A stretch of 64,000 nt of DNA from Candidatus Falkowbacteria bacterium. Lineage in GTDB: Bacteria; Patescibacteriota; Patescibacteriia; Patescibacteriales; Patescibacteriaceae. This document shows positions 26,336 through 33,530 of the stretch, one piece after another (the first letter of the stretch is position 1; each line of letters starts with the position of its first letter). The stretch spans positions 1-64,000 of the forward strand of contig JAPLWA010000001.1 of NCBI GenBank assembly GCA_026396835.1, given 5' to 3'. Made by a program: the position numbers and the translations under genes. Under the pieces are notes generated by a model that was given only the letters and a program-made list of their open reading frames with translations, searched no databases and had not been told where the DNA came from.

Positions 26336-27574
26336 ATGATGCAAGATAACCTTAAACAACTTGAGGCCGCTTATGAAATTATCAAAAATAATAAGCTGAT
26401 CGAAATAGATGAAAAGAAAAATGACATTGAAATTTTAAGACATGCTAAACGTTTAGTACGTGTTAGCTTGCCGATTGTAATGGATAATGGAAGCATCCGA
26501 GTTTTTGAAGGTTACCGCGTACAATACAATGATGCTCGTGGACCATTTAAAGGTGGCCTTCGTTATCATCCTGAAGTTGATGAAGATGAAGTCACTTCAC
26601 TTGCCTTTTGGATGGCAATAAAATGCGCTGTGGCTGACATTCCTATGGGCGGTGGTAAAGGTGGAATTATTGTAAATCCAAAAGAGTTATCTAAAACTGA
26701 ATTAGAAAAATTAACTCGTGCTTTAGCTCGCGCTTTAGCGCCAGTTGTTGGTCCGCTCGTTGATGTTCCAGCGCCAGATGTTTACACCACACCAGAAATG
26801 ATGAGTTGGTTTAAAGATGAATATTCTAAAATTGTTGGCGTAGACAGTCCAGCAGTTATTACTGGAAAACCTTTAACAGACGGCGGTTCAAAAGGCCGCG
26901 ATAAAGCGACTGGATTGGGTGCAGTTTATGCCTTAGAAGCTTACCTAGAAAAGACTGATAAAAAAGAAATTACAGTTGCCGTACAAGGCTTTGGCAATGC
27001 TGGTTTACACTTTGCTGAGCTATCTCATCCGGAATGGAAAATTGTCGCTGTGTCTGATTCTAAAAGCGCAATCTATAACGAAGCTGGCTTAAATATCGCT
27101 GACTTAATCAAGCACAAAGAAGAAACAAAATCAGTGGTTGACTTCCCTGGATCTAAAAACGTTACCAATGAAGAATTATTAGCCTTGGATGTTGATGTAC
27201 TTGTTCCAGCAGCTTTGAACAGTGTAATCACGGAAAAGAATTGGGAAAATATTAAAGCTAAAACTATTGTTGAAATTGCCAATGGTCCAATTGCTTTGCC
27301 GGAAAGTAAAAAACTAGCCGACAAGGGCATTGTTATTATTCCTGATGTTTTGGCTAACTCAGGCGGCGTCGTAGTATCTTACTTTGAATGGCGACAAAAC
27401 CTTGATAAAGAGAGCTGGGAGACTGATGATGTTAATGCAAAATTAAAAGATAAAATTCGCTCTGCCTTTGCAGCCATTTGGGATGCAAAAGAAAAACATA
27501 ATTTAGACTTACGTACAGCGGCTTATGTTCTAGCAGTGGCTAGAATCTTAGAAGCTGAACAAAAAAGAAATTAA
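26336..27574 (+). CDS. gdhA: Glutamate dehydrogenase
   Basis: Interconverts glutamate and 2-oxoglutarate plus ammonia with NAD(P). The 412-residue chain has the substrate-binding block GPFKGGLRYHPEVD (~60-73), the catalytic lysine region PMGGGKGGI (~104-112), and the Rossmann motif VAVQGFGNAG (~215-224). Length and motifs fit the hexameric ~45-kDa type. Two ATG codons are adjacent, so the start is uncertain by one codon. The context is CATATG without Shine-Dalgarno. Cofactor preference cannot be decided from the sequence by eye. Confidence 0.96.
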   Translation: MMQDNLKQLEAAYEIIKNNKLIEIDEKKNDIEILRHAKRLVRVSLPIVMDNGSIRVFEGYRVQYNDARGPFKGGLRYHPEVDEDEVTSLAFWMAIKCAVADIPMGGGKGGIIVNPKELSKTELEKLTRALARALAPVVGPLVDVPAPDVYTTPEMMSWFKDEYSKIVGVDSPAVITGKPLTDGGSKGRDKATGLGAVYALEAYLEKTDKKEITVAVQGFGNAGLHFAELSHPEWKIVAVSDSKSAIYNEAGLNIADLIKHKEETKSVVDFPGSKNVTNEELLALDVDVLVPAALNSVITEKNWENIKAKTIVEIANGPIALPESKKLADKGIVIIPDVLANSGGVVVSYFEWRQNLDKESWETDDVNAKLKDKIRSAFAAIWDAKEKHNLDLRTAAYVLAVARILEAEQKRN

Positions 27575-27583
27575 TTTAATCAT

Positions 27584-27880
27584 ATGGAATTAGAAGATTT
27601 ATTTACCATTGCCAAAGAACACGATAGTGAATACTTCAGGCGCAAGTTAAATGACTTTGTTATTCAACATCCGCAGTTTTCTAATCTAAGCCAAGATAAT
27701 AAAAAAATACTCCTTGATCTAATTCATAAACACATTGATATGATTAGAAAAGGAGTTGGTATCTCAGCCTATGTTATACAACAAGAAACACACCGACTTT
27801 ACGAAAATAGATTAAAACTAAAAATAACTGAAAAAGATTTAGAAGACATTAGAGAGATCATGGGTTTATTTAAAAAATAA
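27584..27880 (+). CDS. Hypothetical helical protein, 98 residues
   Basis: Unrecognised, predicted all-alpha and soluble, with no cysteines and a charged C-terminus. It begins 9 bases after the gdhA stop in the same CATATG context and is followed by a terminator, so it is the second gene of the gdhA operon. Its role is unknown. Confidence 0.7.
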   Translation: MELEDLFTIAKEHDSEYFRRKLNDFVIQHPQFSNLSQDNKKILLDLIHKHIDMIRKGVGISAYVIQQETHRLYENRLKLKITEKDLEDIREIMGLFKK

Positions 27881-27892
27881 ATCATGGAAATG

Positions 27893-27932
27893 AAAAAGAC
27901 AGTTGCAAATTTATTCGCGACTGTCTTTTTTT
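27893..27932. terminator. Bidirectional terminator overlapping the pgsA 3' end
   Basis: AAAAAGACAGT pairs with ACTGTCTTTTT (27922-27932) around a 12-18 base loop. The right arm lies inside the last codons of the convergent CDP-alcohol transferase gene, so that gene's stop (27911-27913) is within the hairpin. Confidence 0.8.
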
Positions 27933-28540
27933 AAACCCTGCTTTCTATCTGACCAATAAACAGATCTATAAATAGAAAACCTTATTAAGGAAAAAGCGAC
28001 TAAAGCAGAAAGTAATATTATTTCTAAATTAGCTGGAAAATTAAATAATCCAGTTTTATTTAAATATAATAGTCCAACTGAAAATAGCTGATACATCGTT
28101 ATGTCCTTGCTACCGAAAGCAATAAAATGCCCGCCTCGGTCATCTTTATTTCTAACTGAGTTAGAAAAATAAGAGCCACCAAGCTCAAGCATCGCAATAG
28201 CAACGCAGACATAAGGATTAATAACAAACAAAACTAACAACAAGGCTTTATCAGCCGTTGGATCCATTATAGCGCCAAGCACTGATGAAGATCCCTGACG
28301 ACGCGCCAACCAACCATCAAAAAAATCTGTAATTGAACCGATAATGATAACAATTAAAGATATCAACCATTTATTTTTACTAGCAAAATAAATAGCCAAA
28401 GCGGTTGAAACGAATCTTAAGGCGGTCAAAAAATTGGGCCAGGTAAAGACCAAATTATTATGACCTTCCATTGGTTTTCCGAACTTTACATTTTTCAAAG
28501 CTCTAAACCAAAGCAAAAGTTTACTTTCCTTTTTCATCAT
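27911..28540 (-). CDS. CDP-alcohol phosphatidyltransferase, PgsA-like
   Basis: Integral membrane enzyme of phospholipid synthesis. The full family motif DG-x2-AR-x8-G-x3-D-x3-D is present from DGWLARRQG to GAIMDPTAD (residues ~70-95). Four to six hydrophobic segments follow. At 209 residues it fits phosphatidylglycerophosphate synthase, the commonest member, but the alcohol substrate is not certain. The N-terminal ~25 residues are soluble and basic. Transcribed away from pgm, with a 69-base gap between them. Confidence 0.88.
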   Translation of the reverse strand: MMKKESKLLLWFRALKNVKFGKPMEGHNNLVFTWPNFLTALRFVSTALAIYFASKNKWLISLIVIIIGSITDFFDGWLARRQGSSSVLGAIMDPTADKALLLVLFVINPYVCVAIAMLELGGSYFSNSVRNKDDRGGHFIAFGSKDITMYQLFSVGLLYLNKTGLFNFPANLEIILLSALVAFSLIRFSIYRSVYWSDRKQGLKKDSRE

Positions 28541-28609
28541 CCTACTATTTATTTTGCGAAGAACTACGCTTAATTATTTTTGATACTTTAAGCTATTTAA
28601 CTAGTGCTG

Positions 28610-29977
28610 TCAAGAATTGATTATTTGAATAATTTCATCTCTTTTAACTTCCATAATCTCTTTGCTGACTGCTTCTAAATTCAAACGAAGTAATGGTTCA
28701 GTATTGGAGGCACGCACATTAAACCAATAGTCATTATATTCAATACTTAAGCCATCTAACTCATTAATTTTGCCGCTTGAGTATTTTTCTTTTAATTCAA
28801 TTATTTTCTCTGCCGTATCATTAACCTTAAAATTTATTTCACCGCTATGAAAATATTTCTGATACGGTTTAACATATTCTGAAAAAGTTAAATTAGCACG
28901 CGATAATTCAACTAATAATTTTAGTAAAACAATACCTGGTACTTCATAGCAACCTTCATTCATCATGTTAAGCATAAAATGACCGCTTGATTCACCGGCA
29001 AAATAAGCACCATTATCAATCACGGCTTCTTTGATCAATGAGTGTCCAACCCGCGTTACGAGTGGCTGCCCACCGTTAGCTATAATCGTGTCATAAGTAA
29101 TTCGTCCTGGACGAATATCATAAGCAATCGTTGATTGAGGTTTATCAATTAAAAATAAGCGACACAAAATTGCTCGCGTAATACCAGGCTCAATCGCTTG
29201 TCCCATTTCATCTAAAAAGAAAATGCGATCAGAGTCGCCGTCAGTCGCCACGCCTAAACTAGCTTTAAGCTCAACTATTTTTTCACCCAGCTGTTTAACG
29301 TTTTCTAACTTATAAGGATCAGCCTCATGAACCGGGAAAGTTCCATCTAAATTCCAATTCATTTTTTCAATACTTAGCTGCGGTAAATGTTTTATTAATT
29401 CATCAAGATACAAAGCACCCATAGCGTTAGCTGTGTCAATCACAATTTTTAATGGCTTTATATCAGCAACATTTACATAGGCTAAATCATATTTAACCTG
29501 ATCAACTAAAATATTTTCTTTTTTAGTAAGTTCACCTTTTGTGTGATGAGCTGATAGGCCGCCAGCTAAAATTAAATTTTTCAAATCATTAATTCCCGAG
29601 CTCTCACCAATCGGCGCTGCCATTTGTCTAACTAATTTAAAACCATTATATGCGGCTGGATTGTGTGAGGCGCTAACAATAATTCCACCATCATATTTAT
29701 AATGCGCGACTGCAAAATAAAAACTCGGCGTCGCCAACAGTCCTACGTCAACTACGTTAGCTCCGCCATCAATCAAACCCCTAATTAATTCTTTGTATAA
29801 AATTGGACTAGATAAGCGCATATCGTGCGCGGCAACAATGTTAAAATTATCGCGACCTAGTTCTTCTCGTCTTAACTGGCAATAGGCTAAGCCTAATTGA
29901 TAGGCAAAGTCGTCATTAAAATCAGCGTCATAGACGCCGCGAATGTCGTAGGCTTTGAAAATTGATGGGTTTATCAT
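28610..29977 (-). CDS. manB: Phosphomannomutase/phosphoglucomutase
   Basis: Interconverts hexose 6- and 1-phosphates and so feeds sugar-nucleotide and surface polysaccharide synthesis. The phosphoserine loop is VSASHNPAAYNG (residues ~100-111), the magnesium loop DGDSDRIFF (~237-245), and the sugar-binding loop GESSGHF (~320-326). 455 residues is the usual length of the alpha-D-phosphohexomutase family. Whether glucose or mannose phosphate is preferred cannot be told. The stop of the neighbouring transposase gene lies 6 bases upstream of this start region. Confidence 0.94.
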   Translation of the reverse strand: MINPSIFKAYDIRGVYDADFNDDFAYQLGLAYCQLRREELGRDNFNIVAAHDMRLSSPILYKELIRGLIDGGANVVDVGLLATPSFYFAVAHYKYDGGIIVSASHNPAAYNGFKLVRQMAAPIGESSGINDLKNLILAGGLSAHHTKGELTKKENILVDQVKYDLAYVNVADIKPLKIVIDTANAMGALYLDELIKHLPQLSIEKMNWNLDGTFPVHEADPYKLENVKQLGEKIVELKASLGVATDGDSDRIFFLDEMGQAIEPGITRAILCRLFLIDKPQSTIAYDIRPGRITYDTIIANGGQPLVTRVGHSLIKEAVIDNGAYFAGESSGHFMLNMMNEGCYEVPGIVLLKLLVELSRANLTFSEYVKPYQKYFHSGEINFKVNDTAEKIIELKEKYSSGKINELDGLSIEYNDYWFNVRASNTEPLLRLNLEAVSKEIMEVKRDEIIQIINS

Positions 29978-29983
29978 ATATAT

Positions 29984-30622
29984 TTAATTATGCCACATAA
30001 TAGGATTATTGCGAATATACCGACGTATGTTGTCCAAGGCACGTTGTTCACGAATAACATGTTCATAATATCGTGGTTGCCATAAAAATGGAATATTATT
30101 TTTATTCGCCAATTTGGTTATGGCGCCCTTGAAATGATTAATAATCATGGGCAATGAACCATTTTTCGGTTTTCCAAATTGATTGCGTCGTTGTAGGCGC
30201 ATGCCGCGGCATGCGCCTACCGAATCACGATGTGCATTTACATTATCATGATATATTAAAACATTGTTGTAACGTTTCCCTGCGGCATCGGTATCCACAA
30301 TTTTTTTATTGATAATAATTATTCCATGTACATGGTCTGGCATAACAATAAATTCATCCAATTCAACAAATGGGAACTGTTTTTTAATTTCGCGCCATTG
30401 TTCAATAACGATATTGCCTAAATAATTAAATTTAATTTTACCACCAACAATTTCCCCAAAAATATCACCACGATTTTTTGTACAAATTGTAATAAAATAA
30501 TACCCATTACGACTATAATCATAATTGGCCAACCTAATCGAACCATTTCGATGCAATTTTTTATTTTTATTTAAAAACATTCCCTCCTGTTTTTGTAGAT
30601 CTGAATGGACTCGCCCCGTCAT
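29984..30622 (-). CDS. REP-associated tyrosine transposase (RAYT, Y1 HUH family)
   Basis: A single-domain HUH nuclease related to IS200 transposases. The HUH motif is DHVHGIII (~104-111) and the catalytic tyrosine lies in QPRYYEHVI near the C-terminus. The C-terminal block LDNIRRYIRNNPIMW is typical of the RAYT clade found in many Patescibacteria. A 12-bp-stem palindrome (30628-30657) lies 6 bases upstream, and a related one is at 35322-35340, fitting the REP/RAYT pairing. The coding region itself contains a perfect 28-base palindrome (30193-30220) in the variable region between the two motifs. Confidence 0.9.
   Translation of the reverse strand: MTGRVHSDLQKQEGMFLNKNKKLHRNGSIRLANYDYSRNGYYFITICTKNRGDIFGEIVGGKIKFNYLGNIVIEQWREIKKQFPFVELDEFIVMPDHVHGIIIINKKIVDTDAAGKRYNNVLIYHDNVNAHRDSVGACRGMRLQRRNQFGKPKNGSLPMIINHFKGAITKLANKNNIPFLWQPRYYEHVIREQRALDNIRRYIRNNPIMWHN
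30193..30220. repeat. Perfect 28-bp palindrome inside the RAYT gene
   Basis: Each arm reads GTAGGCGCATGCCG; the second is the exact complement of the first. It encodes part of VGACRGMRL. Local GC is far above that of the gene. It may be an inserted REP-like unit kept in frame. Confidence 0.85.
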
Positions 30623-30627
30623 TCAAC

Positions 30628-30657
30628 GGTTCGACCAGTCGGATGACTGGTCGAACC
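30628..30657. repeat. REP-like palindrome 5' of the RAYT gene
   Basis: GGTTCGACCAGT pairs with ACTGGTCGAACC around CGGATG. The core GTCGGATGAC is repeated at 35322-35340. Confidence 0.8.
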
Positions 30658-30661
30658 TGTG

Positions 30662-30734
30662 TGGTCGTTACTAGACTCGAACCAGTGACCTCTGCAATGT
30701 GAATGCAATGCTCTACCAACTGAGCTAAACGACC
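30662..30734 (-). tRNA. tRNA-Val (anticodon CAC)
   Basis: 73 nt with acceptor GGTCGTT/AACGACC, D arm GCTC/GAGC, anticodon loop TTCACAT (anticodon CAC) and T loop TTCGAGT. CCA is not encoded. Its first base directly follows the stop codon of the upstream RNase H gene, so both are probably on one transcript and the tRNA 5' end must be cut by RNase P right at the stop. Confidence 0.94.
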
Positions 30735-31136
30735 CTAAGCATTGTCTAGCGCTTTATTTACCAAACAATCTGCTTCTTTATTTTGTTCACGTCTAACATG
30801 AGTAAAAGAAATTTTCTTAAACTGTAATGACAAATTATGTACCTTAACAAATAAAGGTGCTAAGTCTTTATTTTTAACTTTGTATTCATGTCTTAATTGC
30901 TTAACAACTAATTCACTATCCAAAAAACAATCAACCTCTTCGCCACCTAAGTTTTTTACTGCTTCAAGCCCCGCTAAAATTGCTTGATATTCAGCTTGAT
31001 TATTAGTTGTCTCGCCAATTGTTTTGGAAATTTCTTGAACTAGATTATTGGCTTCATCTTTAATCACGGCGCCGATCGCGGCAGGGCCAGGATTACCACG
31101 CGCTCCGCCATCAGAATAAATAATATATTTTTTCAT
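30735..31136 (-). CDS. rnhA: Ribonuclease H-like protein (RNase HI family)
   Basis: The 133-residue protein contains the four acidic residues of RNase H: Asp in YSDGGARGNPG (residue 9), Glu in NNQAEYQAILAGL (~49), Asp in FLDSELVVKQL (~72) and Asp in NKEADCLVNKAL (~122). It degrades the RNA strand of RNA-DNA hybrids. The short form without a hybrid-binding domain resembles Bacillus YpdQ/archaeal-type RNase HI. It lies 2 bases after recJ and abuts tRNA-Val. Confidence 0.92.
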   Translation of the reverse strand: MKKYIIYSDGGARGNPGPAAIGAVIKDEANNLVQEISKTIGETTNNQAEYQAILAGLEAVKNLGGEEVDCFLDSELVVKQLRHEYKVKNKDLAPLFVKVHNLSLQFKKISFTHVRREQNKEADCLVNKALDNA

Positions 31137-31138
31137 AA

Positions 31139-32863
31139 CTAAATAGACTTAAGATCAATAATTTTTAATTGTGCTTCTCGGCGGCCATTAAAGATATTGA
31201 AACATACTGTATAAACAACGTCAATTTCATCATTAATTTTTAAATCCTTAAACAATTCAGCGCGACTAAAAGCTAGGGCCCATTTACCGTTCAAACGAAA
31301 TTTAATGTGTGTTTTTTCTTTTCCCATTACCATAATTTCTTCAATTCTAGCGCGTGACAAAAAGATTGGTTCTGGATTGTCTTGGCCAAAAGGCGCAAAA
31401 CTCTCAATCGTTTCAATAAAATCTTCGTTAACTTCACTTAATAGCATCTCGGCATCAATTCTTAAAACCGGCGTTAAATCAACTGACTTAAGCTCGGTTC
31501 TTGCTTGAGCGCGAACGATCTCAATAAACTTAACTAAAGCTGCTTCATCTTTCAGTGAAAAACCGCAAGCCATTTTATGTCCGCCATAACGCGTAAGTTG
31601 TTCATGCGCGGCCTCTAGGGGCGATACAATATTAAATTGTTCAATACTTCTGCCTGAACCTTTTATCTGATTTTCACTTTTAGTAATCACCATGCAAGGT
31701 CGGCCAAATTTTTCGCATAATCTACCAGCCGCTAAACCAATCACGCCTTCATTCCAGGCTGAACTTTCTTTGGCTTCGCTTAAATCAGGCGCCACAGCAA
31801 TTACAATAAATTCATCTTTCTGCTCCTGCTCGATCATTTTAGTTGCTTCATTAACAATCAACTCTGTCATGCGCTGACGTTCAATATTTTTTTCATTTAA
31901 CTCACGAGCAATTTGCTGCGCTTCTTCTACTGAGTCAGTGATCAATAATTTATAAGCTGTATTTGCATGATTAAGTCTGCCGGCGACGTTCAAACGCGGT
32001 ACTAATTGCCAGCTTAGATTCCATTCTGTTAAATCACCGACCGGAATATTGCAGACATTCATTAATTCTCTCAACCCTAAACGTGGACGACGATTAATAA
32101 TCTTTAATCCTTCAATCACCAATAATCTATTTTCACCTAAAAGCGAAACACAATCAGCCACTGTTCCAACAGCCGCTAAATCTAAAAATTTTTGATCAAG
32201 TTTTTCTTTTTCTTCAGCTGCTAAAGTTGAGGCATTAATCAAAGCAGAAGCAAACTTATAAGCGACACCGGCGCCGCACAAATATTTAAATGGATAAGTT
32301 TCTTCTTTAAGAATTGGATCAATTACTAAACAGTTTGGTAAATCATTATTATCAAGTGGCCCTTCGTGGTGATCAGTAATAATTACATCTAAACCAATTG
32401 ATTGCGCGTATTCAACTTCAGCCTTAGAGCGAATACCATTATCAACCGTAATAATCAATGAAAAACCATTAGCTTTAAGCTCTTCAATAATTTGTTTATT
32501 TAAGCCATAGCCCTGACCAAAGCGAGATGGAATCCAAACTTCAACTTCGCCCTTTAAGCTGCGAATAACTTCGGTCATAATAGCTGAGGAACTGACACCA
32601 TCAGCGTCATAGTCGCCGCAGACAGCAATTTTATGGCGCGCTTTAATATGACTAATCGTTAATTGAATAGCTTCGTCCATGCTCCTAAATGAATTAGGTA
32701 GATATTGCTTAAGATGTAACTCAGTATGAAGAAAATGATCAGCTTCTAATTTAGTCTTTAATCCACGATTAAATAAAAGCTGGCGAACAACAGCTAATAA
32801 ATCTGTATGTTCACTTAAAAAATCTTTTGGCATGGCGGGCAAGACTTGCCACTTCTTTGCCAT
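31139..32863 (-). CDS. recJ: Single-stranded-DNA exonuclease RecJ
   Basis: 5'-3' ssDNA exonuclease of recombination and mismatch repair. The DHH motifs are present: CGDYDADG, DHHEGP near 155-160, and the DHHA1 block RYGGHKMACGFS with a C-terminal OB fold. 574 residues from the ATG at 32863. An in-frame TTG 12 bases upstream is possible, but the ATG is preferred because it follows the stop of a 29-codon gene by one base (TAA-T-ATG), suggesting coupling. rnhA follows by 2 bases, making a nucleic-acid processing operon. Confidence 0.95.
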   Translation of the reverse strand: MAKKWQVLPAMPKDFLSEHTDLLAVVRQLLFNRGLKTKLEADHFLHTELHLKQYLPNSFRSMDEAIQLTISHIKARHKIAVCGDYDADGVSSSAIMTEVIRSLKGEVEVWIPSRFGQGYGLNKQIIEELKANGFSLIITVDNGIRSKAEVEYAQSIGLDVIITDHHEGPLDNNDLPNCLVIDPILKEETYPFKYLCGAGVAYKFASALINASTLAAEEKEKLDQKFLDLAAVGTVADCVSLLGENRLLVIEGLKIINRRPRLGLRELMNVCNIPVGDLTEWNLSWQLVPRLNVAGRLNHANTAYKLLITDSVEEAQQIARELNEKNIERQRMTELIVNEATKMIEQEQKDEFIVIAVAPDLSEAKESSAWNEGVIGLAAGRLCEKFGRPCMVITKSENQIKGSGRSIEQFNIVSPLEAAHEQLTRYGGHKMACGFSLKDEAALVKFIEIVRAQARTELKSVDLTPVLRIDAEMLLSEVNEDFIETIESFAPFGQDNPEPIFLSRARIEEIMVMGKEKTHIKFRLNGKWALAFSRAELFKDLKINDEIDVVYTVCFNIFNGRREAQLKIIDLKSI

Positions 32864-32864
32864 A

Positions 32865-32954
32865 TTAGATGGCAAAAGTCCAGGCCAACATGGAGAGAAT
32901 TATAAAAACACAAAACACAGCCCAGATAATTTTTAAAACTTTTCTTCGTTTCAT
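32865..32954 (-). CDS. 29-residue single-span membrane peptide
   Basis: A short frame from the ATG at 32954 to the TAA at 32865-32867 encodes a basic start (MKRRK) and one hydrophobic helix (IIWAVFCVFIILSMLAW). Its stop is one base from the recJ start codon, and the composition is not random for such an AT-rich region. There is no Shine-Dalgarno. I think it is a real small membrane protein, but translation is unproven. Confidence 0.5.
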   Translation of the reverse strand: MKRRKVLKIIWAVFCVFIILSMLAWTFAI

Positions 32955-33046
32955 AGAATTTATTTTTTTAATATTTTAACAAAAAAGTTAACTGTCATAG
33001 CAAGATATTATATTTCTTCATCACTGCAAACTATTATCTCTTTTTT

Positions 33047-33077
33047 TGTCATCCCAGCGCAAGCTGGGACCCAGGAG
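33047..33077. repeat. Left 31-bp inverted repeat of the GIY-YIG unit
   Basis: Begins TGTCATCCCAGCGCAAGCTG and ends GGGACCCAGGAG; itself contains the hairpin TCCCAGC/GCTGGGA. It is an exact reverse complement of 33450-33480. Confidence 0.9.
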
Positions 33078-33094
33078 AAATTAATAAAAAGTTT

Positions 33095-33400
33095 TTAGGA
33101 GGAGCGAACAATTTCATAATATAAATCGCGCCAAGTAGGATTTTCTTTTTCTATCAAATCAATTTTCCATTGCCTACACCAAGCTTTAATATTCTTTTCC
33201 CTATTAATCGCTGCTCTAACATCATTAAAAATTTCAAAATATACCAACTTTTTAACATTATATTTCGCTGTAAATCCACTATATATGTTTTTCTTATGCT
33301 CGTCTATTCTCTTTAACAAATTATTTGTAACTCCGGTATAAATCGTACCATTTCTTTTACTAGCTAATAGATAGATATAATATACTTTTTCTACTATCAT
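33095..33400 (-). CDS. GIY-YIG domain nuclease
   Basis: A 101-residue single-domain GIY-YIG protein (YYIYLLASKRNGTIYTGVT at residues 7-25; KNIKAWCRQWKIDLIE near 68-83). The family includes UvrC-type and homing nucleases; stand-alone members of this kind have no firmly assigned role. Conserved Arg (NNLLKRIDEH) and Glu (NREKNIKAW) positions are present, so it may be active. The gene lies alone between two perfect 31-bp inverted repeats (33047-33077 and 33450-33480), which suggests a small mobile or repeat-associated unit. Confidence 0.9.
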   Translation of the reverse strand: MIVEKVYYIYLLASKRNGTIYTGVTNNLLKRIDEHKKNIYSGFTAKYNVKKLVYFEIFNDVRAAINREKNIKAWCRQWKIDLIEKENPTWRDLYYEIVRSS

Positions 33401-33449
33401 AATTTTACCCTAGCCATATTTTTGAGAAAAATCTCGTTAATACGGCTCC

Positions 33450-33480
33450 CTCCTGGGTCCCAGCTTGCGCTGGGATGACA
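33450..33480. repeat. Right 31-bp inverted repeat of the GIY-YIG unit
   Basis: Exact reverse complement of 33047-33077 over all 31 bases. The identity stops abruptly on both sides. Confidence 0.9.
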
Positions 33481-33530
33481 GTATTGTAGTACTTTACCTA
33501 AATAAACATAATTTTATTTTTGTTATTATT

